From JAHJQT01 sp964494655 (GTDB taxonomy: Bacteria > Patescibacteriota > Minisyncoccia > Portnoybacterales > UBA2143): a DNA stretch of 41,427 bases. Below the pieces are notes generated by a model that searched no databases, was not told where the DNA came from, and saw only the letters and a program-made list of their open reading frames with translations. Of this stretch, positions 1 through 5,506 are shown piece after piece; position 1 is the first letter of the stretch, and each line of letters opens with the position of its first letter. Position numbers and translations under genes: made by a program. The stretch lies in contig CAZBRM010000004.1 in the NCBI GenBank assembly GCA_964494655.1, positions 1 through 41,427 on the forward strand. The letters run 5' to 3'.

Positions 1-437
1 ATATTTCTTAATTTATCTTTAAAATTAAAAATTCTTTGAAAAAACCAATTTCCTTGATTTTGATTAATTAATTCAATTTGTGGATAATAGCTAACTAAAT
101 AAATTTTATCTTTAGCTAGATATTCTTGGTAATCAAAATCTTCAAATACAGCTGGTTCTTGTAATTTGCCAGATATCTCTAATTGATCGCCGTAATAATA
201 TTGAGGATATAACTCTGTAGTAATTAATATTTTACTGGAAATTTCTTTTGTTTTAAATTGAAACTTCTGTTGATTGATCCTTTGTTCTGGTTCTTCAATA
301 ATAATTCCCTTAAGATTAACTTCTTGATCATAATACTGGCTATTTTCTTGATTTGAGGAAGAAATAAAAAAAGAGTAAATAAAAACCCCGCCGATAAACA
401 AGAGACAGAGATAAAGAAAGATTTTAGAAGGAGTCAT
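1..437 (-). CDS. comEC: ComEC/Rec2 family DNA-uptake channel, N-terminal part (runs off left edge)
   Basis: Reading from the ATG at 437 down to base 1 gives about 145 codons without a stop. Residues 6-26 form one hydrophobic segment. A soluble DUF4131-like region follows, with the family's signature pieces YYYGDQLEISGKLQEP and FDYQEYLAKDKIYLV. In known ComEC proteins this OB-fold precedes the membrane competence domain that passes single-stranded DNA through the inner membrane. Codons are AT-rich like the rest of the chromosome, so this looks like the resident copy. The membrane and beta-lactamase-like domains would lie left of the window. Its 5' end faces the cassette array, which carries pieces of another comEC. 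Confidence 0.88.
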   Translation of the reverse strand, partial: MTPSKIFLYLCLLFIGGVFIYSFFISSSNQENSQYYDQEVNLKGIIIEEPEQRINQQKFQFKTKEISSKILITTELYPQYYYGDQLEISGKLQEPAVFEDFDYQEYLAKDKIYLVSYYPQIELINQNQGNWFFQRIFNFKDKLRN

Positions 438-503
438 TAATTATATGATAGCATAAAAAATATTTAGCGTTACATTTACTTATTAAATTCAAGCCCTGCA
501 TAC

Positions 504-532
504 TTGACAAATACTGATAAAAATTCTATATT
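504..532 (+). promoter_or_regulatory. Promoter of cassette unit 1
   Basis: TTGACA at 504-509, a 17-nt spacer and TATATT at 527-532. Unlike the later units it lacks the upstream YATGTG core, so this may be the array's left end. The 66 bases between it and comEC hold nothing else I recognise. Confidence 0.75.
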
Positions 533-586
533 GTGAATATCCTAAAAAGTAGTTCATTTTATAATAAACATATGATTGGAGGGGGT

Positions 587-955
587 ATGAAAAAATTAAG
601 CATTATGGATATTAGCGTATCGGCTATTGCGTTAACTATCCTTAGCATCTGGATCGTTTTTGAAAAAGTATTCAAATTTTTCAGCAAATGTAGAATGAAG
701 AAAATCACCGAAATTGAAAAACTAGATGATGCTATAGTGTTTAAAAATGGGCATCGTCATTTATTTACATTAGAAAAAGATGGAAAATACGCAATAAATA
801 TTTCCAGTAGTGGTGTAATAGCTTTTTTATACTTCGGATGTTCCTTGGAAAATGATTACCATGTATTTCGCATTTCACATAAAATCTTGAGAAGACTAAA
901 AGAGATTCTAACTCCATCTAATTTTATGTACGAGCAAGGTCTATACCGGCTATAA
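587..955 (+). CDS. Cassette 1: small membrane-anchored orphan protein
   Basis: The product is 122 aa from the ATG at 587, chosen because GGAGGGGG lies just upstream. An earlier in-frame GTG at 533 abuts the -10 box and cannot be on the transcript. Residues 8-30 are a single hydrophobic segment followed by a basic stretch (KCRMKK), predicting one membrane anchor with a cytoplasmic globular part of about 90 residues. I recognise no family. A terminator follows at 985-1027. It is the first cargo of the array and is AT-rich like the host genes. Confidence 0.65.
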   Translation: MKKLSIMDISVSAIALTILSIWIVFEKVFKFFSKCRMKKITEIEKLDDAIVFKNGHRHLFTLEKDGKYAINISSSGVIAFLYFGCSLENDYHVFRISHKILRRLKEILTPSNFMYEQGLYRL

Positions 956-984
956 CAAAACTTAAAATCTCTCCTGAAAAATCC

Positions 985-1027
985 AAAGAGCTGGTTCAAC
1001 GCAATGTTGTTCTGGCTCTTTTCTTTT
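985..1027 (+). terminator. Terminator of cassette 1
   Basis: AAAGAGCTGG pairs, with G-U wobbles, with the downstream CTGGCTCTTT, and CTTTTCTTTT follows. The right arm and T tract recur almost unchanged after cassettes 4 and 7. Confidence 0.8.
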
Positions 1028-1030
1028 CCT

Positions 1031-1209
1031 AAAATCTAATTACCTCTGTAAATTCCATACTATCTAACAGAACAGTCAGCCGAAGCTGGAGCGCCAATCA
1101 TGAGAATATAAAGAATTAAAAGAGAAATGACAAAATAAAAGGCCTGTTGCCGCCAAAGCCCAATCCCTAAAGCTAAAAAGAGCAATATTTGCGTCATAAT
1201 AATCATGTG
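1031..1209 (-). pseudogene. comEC: comEC fragment, copy A, at a cassette junction
   Basis: On the minus strand this 179-bp piece reads IIMTQILLFLALGIG, then LWRQQAFYFVISLLILYILM, then IGAPASA, matching the first helices of the ComEC competence domain. It breaks down soon after at in-frame stops. A copy of equal length with six differences lies at 5507-5685, and both end in ATGTG, where a cassette header begins. The piece replaces the usual footer tail between cassettes 1 and 2. It is too short to function as ComEC. Confidence 0.75.
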
Positions 1210-1232
1210 GATGGAAGATATGGACTAAATCA

Positions 1233-1261
1233 TTGACAAATTAAACTGGGTATGATATAAT
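1233..1261 (+). promoter_or_regulatory. Promoter of cassette unit 2
   Basis: TTGACA (1233-1238), 17 nt, TATAAT (1256-1261): a perfect sigma70 consensus. It starts 24 nt after the ATGTG core. Confidence 0.85.
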
Positions 1262-1294
1262 ATAAACATTAACAATTAAATAGGAGGAAATGAA

Positions 1295-1618
1295 ATGAAT
1301 ATTTATGTTAGTGAATCGGTTTCTGAGGTAGTAGATGGCTTGAGGGCTCAAGAGATTCCGGGAATCAACGTTGACTATACGTCTGAACCAGAAGATCCCG
1401 AGAATCCTAATGGGTATGTTGTGCTAAAGAATAAACCTTATGATATTATAGCGGTTGTATCAAGTGTGATTCGCTGGAGGAAGGTTCAGCCGGATTGGGG
1501 ACATCCTAAACAAGCGAAAGCTTGCATTCAGATTCTCTCTTTGGCTCGCAAAATGGAGCTTGAAGGGTCCATAAGGGAAAAAGCGAAAAATCTCTTTTTC
1601 TTTATTAAGGAAGATTAA
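1295..1618 (+). CDS. Cassette 2: orphan 107-aa protein
   Basis: It is preceded by AGGAGG eight bases before the ATG and by a perfect consensus promoter. The leader attaacaattaaata recurs before cassettes 5 and 9. The product is soluble, with an acidic proline-rich stretch (SEPEDPENPNG, about residues 30-40) and a basic helical C-terminal half (RKMELEGSIREKAKN). I see no transmembrane segment, catalytic motif or recognised family. Downstream are a short inverted repeat (1633-1646, AGCCAG/CTGGCT) and the real terminator. Expression signals make it a credible gene; the function is unknown. Confidence 0.65.
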   Translation: MNIYVSESVSEVVDGLRAQEIPGINVDYTSEPEDPENPNGYVVLKNKPYDIIAVVSSVIRWRKVQPDWGHPKQAKACIQILSLARKMELEGSIREKAKNLFFFIKED

Positions 1619-1672
1619 GTAAATTCTTTAAGAGCCAGAGCTGGCTGACTGACATTCTATTCAATCATACTT

Positions 1673-1706
1673 AAGCCGCTGGGTCTTCGGACTTAACGGC
1701 TTTTTC
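1673..1706 (+). terminator. Terminator of cassette 2 (TTCG tetraloop)
   Basis: AAGCCG pairs with CGGCTT, the inner GTC-TTCG-GAC forms a stable tetraloop, and TTTTTCT follows. Cassette 6 ends with the same GTCTTCGGACTT centre but different outer arms. Confidence 0.85.
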
Positions 1707-1712
1707 TATTCC

Positions 1713-1743
1713 AAAATTATAGCTATGGAGTAAGTGGTATATG
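1713..1743 (+). repeat. Cassette tail/core repeat (divergent copy)
   Basis: A degenerate copy of the junction repeat (TATAGCTATGGAGTAAG, core ATATG instead of ATGTG). It joins units 2 and 3. Confidence 0.6.
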
Positions 1744-1765
1744 TATTAGAAATATGTCTAAATCA

Positions 1766-1794
1766 TTGACAAATTAAACTAGATATGATAATAT
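1766..1794 (+). promoter_or_regulatory. Promoter of RNA cassette (unit 3)
   Basis: TTGACA (1766-1771), 17 nt, TAATAT (1789-1794). Transcription would begin near 1800. That is downstream of the only ORF start here (ATG at 1785), which rules that ORF out. Confidence 0.75.
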
Positions 1795-1799
1795 ATAAA

Positions 1800-1986
1800 T
1801 ACTTGGAAAGTTACCTAGCGAACTTCCATATTATCAAGCGGACAGCTGGGCCTTCCGAAAGACGTTTCCCGGTCTTCGGAGGGTATAACAGGGATTTTCC
1901 TAAGCGGGAAAAGTGTCCACTGCTTAAGGAGAACGTTAGGACACTACTTCCCCGAGTGAACTTAGAGTAGCTCGGGGATTTTCTTT
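1800..1986 (+). ncRNA. Cassette 3: putative structured non-coding RNA, about 185 nt
   Basis: This unit has promoter and terminator but no credible ORF. The 61-codon frame starting at 1785 begins inside the promoter and lacks a ribosome binding site. The transcript can fold into five consecutive hairpins: GGAAAGTT/AACTTCC (1805-1827), CCGAAAGAC/GTCTTCGG (1855-1879), TTTTCC/GGAAAA (1895-1912), GTGTCC/GGACAC (1913-1944) and the terminator stem CCCCGAG/CTCGGGG (1950-1977). I do not recognise a known RNA family. A regulatory or antisense RNA is possible. The fold is read by eye. Confidence 0.6.
1950..1986 (+). terminator. Terminator of RNA cassette 3
   Basis: A seven-bp GC-rich stem CCCCGAG/CTCGGGG followed by ATTTTCTTTT. 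Confidence 0.85.
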
Positions 1987-1990
1987 TCCC

Positions 1991-2020
1991 AAATTGTAGC
2001 TATAGAGTTATAGGTATGTG
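1991..2020 (+). repeat. Cassette tail/core repeat
   Basis: A consensus copy with GCTATAGAGTTATAGG directly before TATGTG. CTATA/TATAG forms a short inverted repeat. Confidence 0.8.
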
Positions 2021-2042
2021 TGTTAGAGATATGAGTTAAACA

Positions 2043-2070
2043 TTGACAAAATATATGTATATGGTATGAT
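2043..2070 (+). promoter_or_regulatory. Promoter of cassette unit 4
   Basis: TTGACA (2043-2048), 16 nt, TATGAT (2065-2070), with a 55-nt leader to the ATG. Confidence 0.75.
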
Positions 2071-2125
2071 AAGGATACAAATTAAATAGTTCTTAATCTT
2101 TTAACAACTAAATCAGGAGGGAAAA

Positions 2126-3004
2126 ATGGAAAAGGTAAGGGTTATATTACATGTAATGTTTGGAGGTGGCTCAAATGATTCTCATTATGGCGCTAATGGT
2201 TATGTACATCTAGAACTACAGGAAAAAGCGGGGGTCGAAATCGATTTCGTGTCTTTCTCCGGAACGTATCTTCACGGCAACGACCTTGAACGTTTCCTAA
2301 GAGAATGCGAAGATGCTCAGGTTATCGTTCTTGATGCCTGGAACCATCCGTTAAACAAAGATTATGGTAGCCGAGAATGGAACGATCCTCATGAGAGTAT
2401 GGCTAGAATCGCTAGACAAATATCAAGGATAAACCCCTCAGCGCAAATTTTCGCCGATCTTATGGAAAGCTTTAACAAAGTCGCTGTTCACGAAATTGCG
2501 GAACCAATCAAAACATGGACAGATAAAAAAATCGTTGGGGCGATTAAACGAAGCGTATTCAAAAAAGGTCAGCCTACGGTTTTAGTCTTTGACGACACCG
2601 AGAAACATCAGGACGCAGCAGACGAACAGCTTTCCGCCTACAATCTCGTTATCGCTAGAACCTACGATAAAGCTGAAACACTTATCGCCAAAAAAAGATT
2701 CGATTACGTCCTACTCGATCTCCTGGTTCCGGCCAGCGATAAAACTCTGGGGTCAAAAGGAAAAAAGTATGTCGGACAAGAAATGCCTCTCACGCCGCTA
2801 CTTGCTTTCCTGGCTCTTAAACAGGGAATTAAGAAGATTGGCATTCTTACCGACGCAAACCATCATGATCATCCAGCTTCTGCTGCTGTCGACATTTTCG
2901 GAAGCCCATTCGTCATAGGCAATGCCAAGATACAGATTTCTAACCGTGGCGTTACTTCAGAAGGAGTCAAAGACTGGAAAGGTTTGATGGATCAACTCAA
3001 TTAA
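2126..3004 (+). CDS. Cassette 4: two-part protein with receiver-like (CheY-like) C-terminal half
   Basis: The product is 292 aa, start fixed by AGGAGGG before the ATG. Residues 151-290 resemble a response-regulator receiver: TVLVFDDTEKH carries the acidic pair (D156, D157), and FDYVLLDLLVPA places the phospho-acceptor at D198. The expected lysine of classical receivers is not obvious; the sequence instead reads ILTDANHHDHP (240-250), a histidine-rich patch. Residues 1-130 form a separate domain I do not recognise. There is no DNA-binding output domain and no kinase nearby. Codon use is richer in G+C than the flanking chromosome, which suggests transfer. It is the largest cargo in the array. 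Confidence 0.7.
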   Translation: MEKVRVILHVMFGGGSNDSHYGANGYVHLELQEKAGVEIDFVSFSGTYLHGNDLERFLRECEDAQVIVLDAWNHPLNKDYGSREWNDPHESMARIARQISRINPSAQIFADLMESFNKVAVHEIAEPIKTWTDKKIVGAIKRSVFKKGQPTVLVFDDTEKHQDAADEQLSAYNLVIARTYDKAETLIAKKRFDYVLLDLLVPASDKTLGSKGKKYVGQEMPLTPLLAFLALKQGIKKIGILTDANHHDHPASAAVDIFGSPFVIGNAKIQISNRGVTSEGVKDWKGLMDQLN

Positions 3005-3021
3005 GTTCTATAATCTCAACT

Positions 3022-3059
3022 AAAAGAGCCGGAATAAACAATCGTTCTGGCTTTTTTTC
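3022..3059 (+). terminator. Terminator of cassette 4
   Basis: AGCCGGAA pairs with TTCTGGCT (one wobble), then seven T. The right arm CGTTCTGGCT is shared with cassette 7. Confidence 0.8.
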
Positions 3060-3066
3060 TTTCCCT

Positions 3067-3096
3067 AAAACCGTGCTATAGACATAGTGGCATGTG
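3067..3096 (+). repeat. Cassette tail/core repeat (CATAGTGG variant)
   Basis: Variant tail GCTATAGACATAGTGG before CATGTG. The same variant occurs at 4909-4938, so at least two tail lineages coexist. Confidence 0.8.
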
Positions 3097-3118
3097 GATG
3101 AAAGATATGTCTAAATCC

Positions 3119-3146
3119 TTGACAAATTATATCAGTATGTTATAAT
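3119..3146 (+). promoter_or_regulatory. Promoter of cassette unit 5
   Basis: TTGACA (3119-3124), 16 nt, TATAAT (3141-3146), followed by the shared leader attaacaattaaataa. Confidence 0.8.
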
Positions 3147-3183
3147 GTAAACAATATTAACAATTAAATAAGAGGAGAAGACA

Positions 3184-3525
3184 ATGGCATCAATACCAAA
3201 AGAGGACATTCCAAAGACAGCCGAAGCAATCAGTAAAGCAATTCCAGAAAAAAATCGTTACGACAAGCCAATTTGGCAAGGAGTTCTCAAGCTCATTGAG
3301 GAAAGTGAATTCGGCAAGAAGAATGCGCAATCTGATATCGTATCTCCATTGCCCGAGGGCAGAAGCGAGACGGAAGAGATGATGTCTGGCAGTTTTGATG
3401 GGGTGCAAATAGAAATGATGAGATTCTGCAATTCTGTTCTTGGCAGTTGTGGATCCGTTTCGATGGAGCCATACACGGCAGGATTGGGCACACGTTCAAT
3501 GACTCTTACGTTCGAAGCCAATTAA
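3184..3525 (+). CDS. Cassette 5: orphan 113-aa protein
   Basis: AGAGGAG lies about eight bases before the ATG, and the promoter and leader match those of units 2 and 9. The product is soluble with no signal peptide. Its N-terminal half is mostly charged and helical (residues 1-50). The C-terminal third is rich in Gly, Ser and Met with two cysteines (FCNSVLGSCGS). I recognise no family. Several minus-strand frames overlap it, but only this strand has expression signals. The function is unknown. Confidence 0.65.
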   Translation: MASIPKEDIPKTAEAISKAIPEKNRYDKPIWQGVLKLIEESEFGKKNAQSDIVSPLPEGRSETEEMMSGSFDGVQIEMMRFCNSVLGSCGSVSMEPYTAGLGTRSMTLTFEAN

Positions 3526-3527
3526 TC

Positions 3528-3593
3528 AGAGGCCAGTTAACCTCTCTCGCAAAAAGAAGAGGTCAAATAAATATACTGGCCTCTTTTCTTTTG
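3528..3593 (+). terminator. Long nested terminator of cassette 5
   Basis: Outer arms AGAGGCCAGT/ACTGGCCTCT enclose an inner hairpin AACCTCT/AAGAGGT, followed by TTTTCTTTTG. It is about twice the length of the other footers. Confidence 0.8.
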
Positions 3594-3595
3594 TT

Positions 3596-3625
3596 AAATT
3601 GTAGCTATAGAGTTATAGGCATGTG
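3596..3625 (+). repeat. Cassette tail/core repeat
   Basis: A consensus copy, GCTATAGAGTTATAGG followed by CATGTG. Confidence 0.8.
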
Positions 3626-3647
3626 GATGAGGAGTATGATTTAAAGA

Positions 3648-3677
3648 TTGACAGATTATAGATTGGTGTGGTATAAC
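3648..3677 (+). promoter_or_regulatory. Promoter of cassette unit 6
   Basis: TTGACA (3648-3653), 18 nt, TATAAC (3672-3677). It is followed at once by two inverted repeats. Confidence 0.65.
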
Positions 3678-3683
3678 CATGAT

Positions 3684-3729
3684 ATCGTAAAACGGTTTAC
3701 GATCTACCAGTTATCTGATAGTCCAGATA
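3684..3729 (+). promoter_or_regulatory. Two hairpins/possible operator in the cassette 6 leader
   Basis: ATCGTAAA-ACGG-TTTACGAT (3684-3703) is a perfect 8-bp inverted repeat at the expected transcription start. TATCTG/CAGATA (3712-3729) follows. Other cassette leaders lack these. They could be a repressor site or a 5' UTR stem-loop; the sequence does not decide. Confidence 0.55.
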
Positions 3730-3765
3730 TTTAAAAACTTCAAATCTTACTAAAGGAGGGTAAAA

Positions 3766-4137
3766 ATGACTAAAAAAGCTAACGAGGAGAAGGCCAAACT
3801 TAAGGAATTGTGGATATTGTTATTTGAAGAACCACAAAGCTTAAGTAATGAGCAAATCACACGTTTACTTGAAGCGGAAAAAGAGCTTCAAGATGTCGTA
3901 TACTATGTCTATCATCGGTTTCCAGAAATGATGAAGGAAGTCCAAAGGTATTGGGCGAGAAAAAACGAGCTGTCTCAATTGCCTATTGAGGAATTACAAG
4001 AAAAGATGCAAAAAATATCGAATAGAAGAGCATCTATTCTGAAAAGCGTACCTGATGAAGAACTCAGTGATTCATTTTTTGAATCTTCACTTCTCGATTC
4101 TGATGAAAATATCCTCTATGAGCTTTTGAAAGAATGA
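3766..4137 (+). CDS. Cassette 6: charged alpha-helical orphan protein
   Basis: The product is 123 aa with AGGAGGG before the ATG. The sequence is dominated by Glu, Lys, Leu and Gln in long helical stretches (for example LLEAEKELQDVVYYVYHRF and IEELQEKMQKISNRRASILK), suggesting a helical bundle or coiled coil. There is no transmembrane segment. The acidic C-terminus (DSDENILYELLKE) is the sort of tail seen in small binding or inhibitor proteins, but no family is recognised. It is the only unit with hairpins in its leader, so it may be specifically controlled. Confidence 0.65.
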   Translation: MTKKANEEKAKLKELWILLFEEPQSLSNEQITRLLEAEKELQDVVYYVYHRFPEMMKEVQRYWARKNELSQLPIEELQEKMQKISNRRASILKSVPDEELSDSFFESSLLDSDENILYELLKE

Positions 4138-4163
4138 GACACAAGAGTCTAACTCTTAATATT

Positions 4164-4197
4164 AAGCCACCAGTCTTCGGACTTGGTGGCTTTTTTC
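4164..4197 (+). terminator. Terminator of cassette 6 (TTCG tetraloop)
   Basis: A long stem AAGCCACCAGTC-TTCG-GACTTGGTGGCTT with a one-base offset, then six T. It is related to the cassette 2 terminator. Confidence 0.88.
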
Positions 4198-4203
4198 TTT
4201 TCT

Positions 4204-4233
4204 AAATTGTAGCTATAGAGTTATAGGCATGTG
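4204..4233 (+). repeat. Cassette tail/core repeat
   Basis: A consensus copy. It matches the copy at 3596-3625 through the core and into GGATGAGG. Confidence 0.8.
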
Positions 4234-4256
4234 GATGAGGGATATGGGTTATATCC

Positions 4257-4285
4257 TTGACGGAATGTGTGTATATGTGTATAAT
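4257..4285 (+). promoter_or_regulatory. Promoter of cassette unit 7
   Basis: TTGACG (4257-4262), 17 nt, TATAAT (4280-4285). Confidence 0.75.
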
Positions 4286-4332
4286 GATGGTATAATTAAA
4301 TAGAATTCAAATCTGAAAAAAGGAGGGTAAAA

Positions 4333-4584
4333 ATGGAAATCATATTTAACGAAGAAGAAGCAGTGTCTTGGGGTGATCCAGATGATCCTAGGAATACCCC
4401 AGAAAAGCTGGTTGAACGTAGAAGAGCTGGTCTCATTAAGCTGGGAGAATTCGTGGGAGCCGAAAGGATAGAATTTGTCCCGGAACATAAAAGGGATATT
4501 TATATCCTTACAAAAGGCGGAAAGAAATTATCGATTATCGCCAGAGGAAACGGGTTTGACGGAGGATGGCTTGAAGTAGAATAA
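4333..4584 (+). CDS. Cassette 7: orphan 83-aa protein
   Basis: AGGAGGG precedes the ATG. The product is small, soluble and acidic at the N-terminus (MEIIFNEEEAVSWGDPDDP). The second half looks like alternating beta strands with a glycine-rich end (ILTKGGKKLSIIARGNGFDG). No known domain is recognised. A minus-strand frame over the same bases lacks expression signals and is disregarded. The terminator at 4618-4653 closes the unit. Confidence 0.65.
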   Translation: MEIIFNEEEAVSWGDPDDPRNTPEKLVERRRAGLIKLGEFVGAERIEFVPEHKRDIYILTKGGKKLSIIARGNGFDGGWLEVE

Positions 4585-4617
4585 TCTGATTTTCTTCAAC
4601 TGCCTATCTAATTAATT

Positions 4618-4653
4618 AAAGGGTCAGTTCGGTAAACGTTCTGGCTCTTTTCT
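4618..4653 (+). terminator. Terminator of cassette 7
   Basis: GGGTCAG/CTGGCTC stem (with wobbles), then TTTTCTATTCC. The right arm is shared with cassettes 1 and 4. Confidence 0.75.
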
Positions 4654-4660
4654 ATTCCCT

Positions 4661-4690
4661 AAATTGTAGCTATAGACATATAGGTATATG
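4661..4690 (+). repeat. Cassette tail/core repeat
   Basis: GCTATAGACATATAGG followed by TATATG, intermediate between the two tail variants. Confidence 0.75.
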
Positions 4691-4713
4691 GATAAGGAAT
4701 ATGAATTAAACTC

Positions 4714-4742
4714 TTGACAAATCTATTCACATATAATAATAT
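4714..4742 (+). promoter_or_regulatory. Promoter of RNA cassette (unit 8)
   Basis: TTGACA (4714-4719), 17 nt, TAATAT (4737-4742), inside a run of overlapping -10-like sequences, so the exact -10 is uncertain. Confidence 0.65.
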
Positions 4743-4749
4743 TATAATA

Positions 4750-4857
4750 ATTGGATGTAAATTTGTGCCACCGGTCAAAGAACGTATAAGGCACGGAGCA
4801 CTTACAACATCCATACAATAATATAAAGGGTCAAGGCAAAGCTTTGACCTTTTTTTT
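4750..4857 (+). ncRNA. Cassette 8: putative small structured RNA, about 105 nt
   Basis: No ORF with a ribosome binding site lies between this promoter and its terminator. The 5' part folds into a long interrupted stem: GGATGTAA (4753-4760) with TTAC and ACATCC (4802-4812), and GTGCC (4765-4769) with GGCAC (4790-4794). The apical loop contains GGTCAAAG (4773-4780). This is perfectly complementary to CTTTGACC (4842-4849), the 3' arm of the terminator, so loop and terminator could form alternative pairings. No known RNA family is recognised. Confidence 0.58.
4826..4857 (+). terminator. Terminator of RNA cassette 8
   Basis: GGTCAA/TTGACC stem with AAAGC in the loop region, followed by eight T. 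Its 3' arm is complementary to the upstream RNA loop. Confidence 0.85.
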
Positions 4858-4908
4858 ATTCCTATGTATTAGTCTATAATAAATAACCTGCTTTTTTCTT
4901 TTCCTCCC

Positions 4909-4938
4909 AAAACCATGCTATAGACATAGTGGTATGTG
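4909..4938 (+). repeat. Cassette tail/core repeat (CATAGTGG variant)
   Basis: Same variant as 3067-3096. About 50 bases between the unit 8 terminator and this tail end in CTTTTTTCTTTTCC, which looks like the T tract of a second, deleted footer. Confidence 0.78.
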
Positions 4939-4961
4939 GATGAGGAATATGGGCTTAATCA

Positions 4962-4990
4962 TTGACTTTTAATATTTTGTGTTGTATGGT
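4962..4990 (+). promoter_or_regulatory. Promoter of cassette unit 9
   Basis: TTGACT (4962-4967), 17 nt, TATGGT (4985-4990), then the shared leader attaacaattgaataa. Confidence 0.7.
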
Positions 4991-5026
4991 AGAGACAACA
5001 TTAACAATTGAATAAGGAGATAAGAA

Positions 5027-5446
5027 ATGGATAAGGAAATGAAAGAAAGGATTAAGGAGAATCTTAGTTTGATCGGCAAAAGAGAAAAAACTGGAAATTG
5101 GAGCAAACTCATCAATGTCCACGATAATGTTTGGGGACATGCTGATAACATTAGGGGCAACATCTTAAACATCTGGGACAACATCTCAAACATTAGGGGC
5201 GACGTCTCAAACATCAGGGGCAACGTCTCAAGAATCAGTGGCGACGTCACAAACATCTGGGGCGACGTCTCAAACATCAGGGGCGACATCTCAGATATCA
5301 GTGGCTACTTCTCAAGAATCAGTGGCGACGTCACAAACATCTGGGGCGACGTCTCAGATATCAGTGGCTACGTCTCAAGAATCAGTGGCGACGTCACAAA
5401 CATCAGTGGCGACGTCTCAGATATTATCAAAGTCCTCGAAGATTAG
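5027..5446 (+). CDS. Cassette 9: heptapeptide-repeat protein
   Basis: The product is 139 aa. After a charged helical head (residues 1-35), about thirteen tandem seven-residue repeats of the form N-I-x-G-D-V-S run almost to the end, with a short tail IIKVLED. At DNA level the unit is 21 bp and higher-order duplications are visible (ISGDVTNIWGDVS occurs twice). Regular small/polar heptads with a fixed Ile and Gly suggest an elongated beta-solenoid or fibrous fold rather than an enzyme. The long open frames in the +1 frame and on the opposite strand are by-products of the 21-bp repeat. AAGGAG precedes the ATG. Confidence 0.72.
   Translation: MDKEMKERIKENLSLIGKREKTGNWSKLINVHDNVWGHADNIRGNILNIWDNISNIRGDVSNIRGNVSRISGDVTNIWGDVSNIRGDISDISGYFSRISGDVTNIWGDVSDISGYVSRISGDVTNISGDVSDIIKVLED
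5140..5435 (+). repeat. 21-bp tandem coding repeat
   Basis: Degenerate repeats of acatcaggggcgacgtctca and relatives encode the heptads of cassette 9. Such repeats can expand or contract by slippage in whole heptads without losing frame. Confidence 0.85.
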
Positions 5447-5465
5447 GGATTAGAAGGCAAACTAC

Positions 5466-5498
5466 AAGAGGCTGACTCAACAAGAGTTGGCCTTTTTT
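5466..5498 (+). terminator. Terminator of cassette 9
   Basis: AGGCTGACTC/GAGTTGGCCT stem with an AACAA loop, then six T. Confidence 0.8.
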
Positions 5499-5506
5499 CT
5501 ATTCTC

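Noticed and set aside
1785..1970. 61-codon ORF in unit 3
   Set aside because: Its ATG lies inside the promoter, it has no ribosome binding site, and its end runs through the terminator stem. The stems explain the sequence better.
5238..5453. Serine/threonine-rich ORF (ATSQTSG repeats) in the +1 frame, and long minus-strand frames over the same region
   Set aside because: The 21-bp repeat keeps several frames open at once. Only the 5027-5446 frame has promoter, leader and Shine-Dalgarno.
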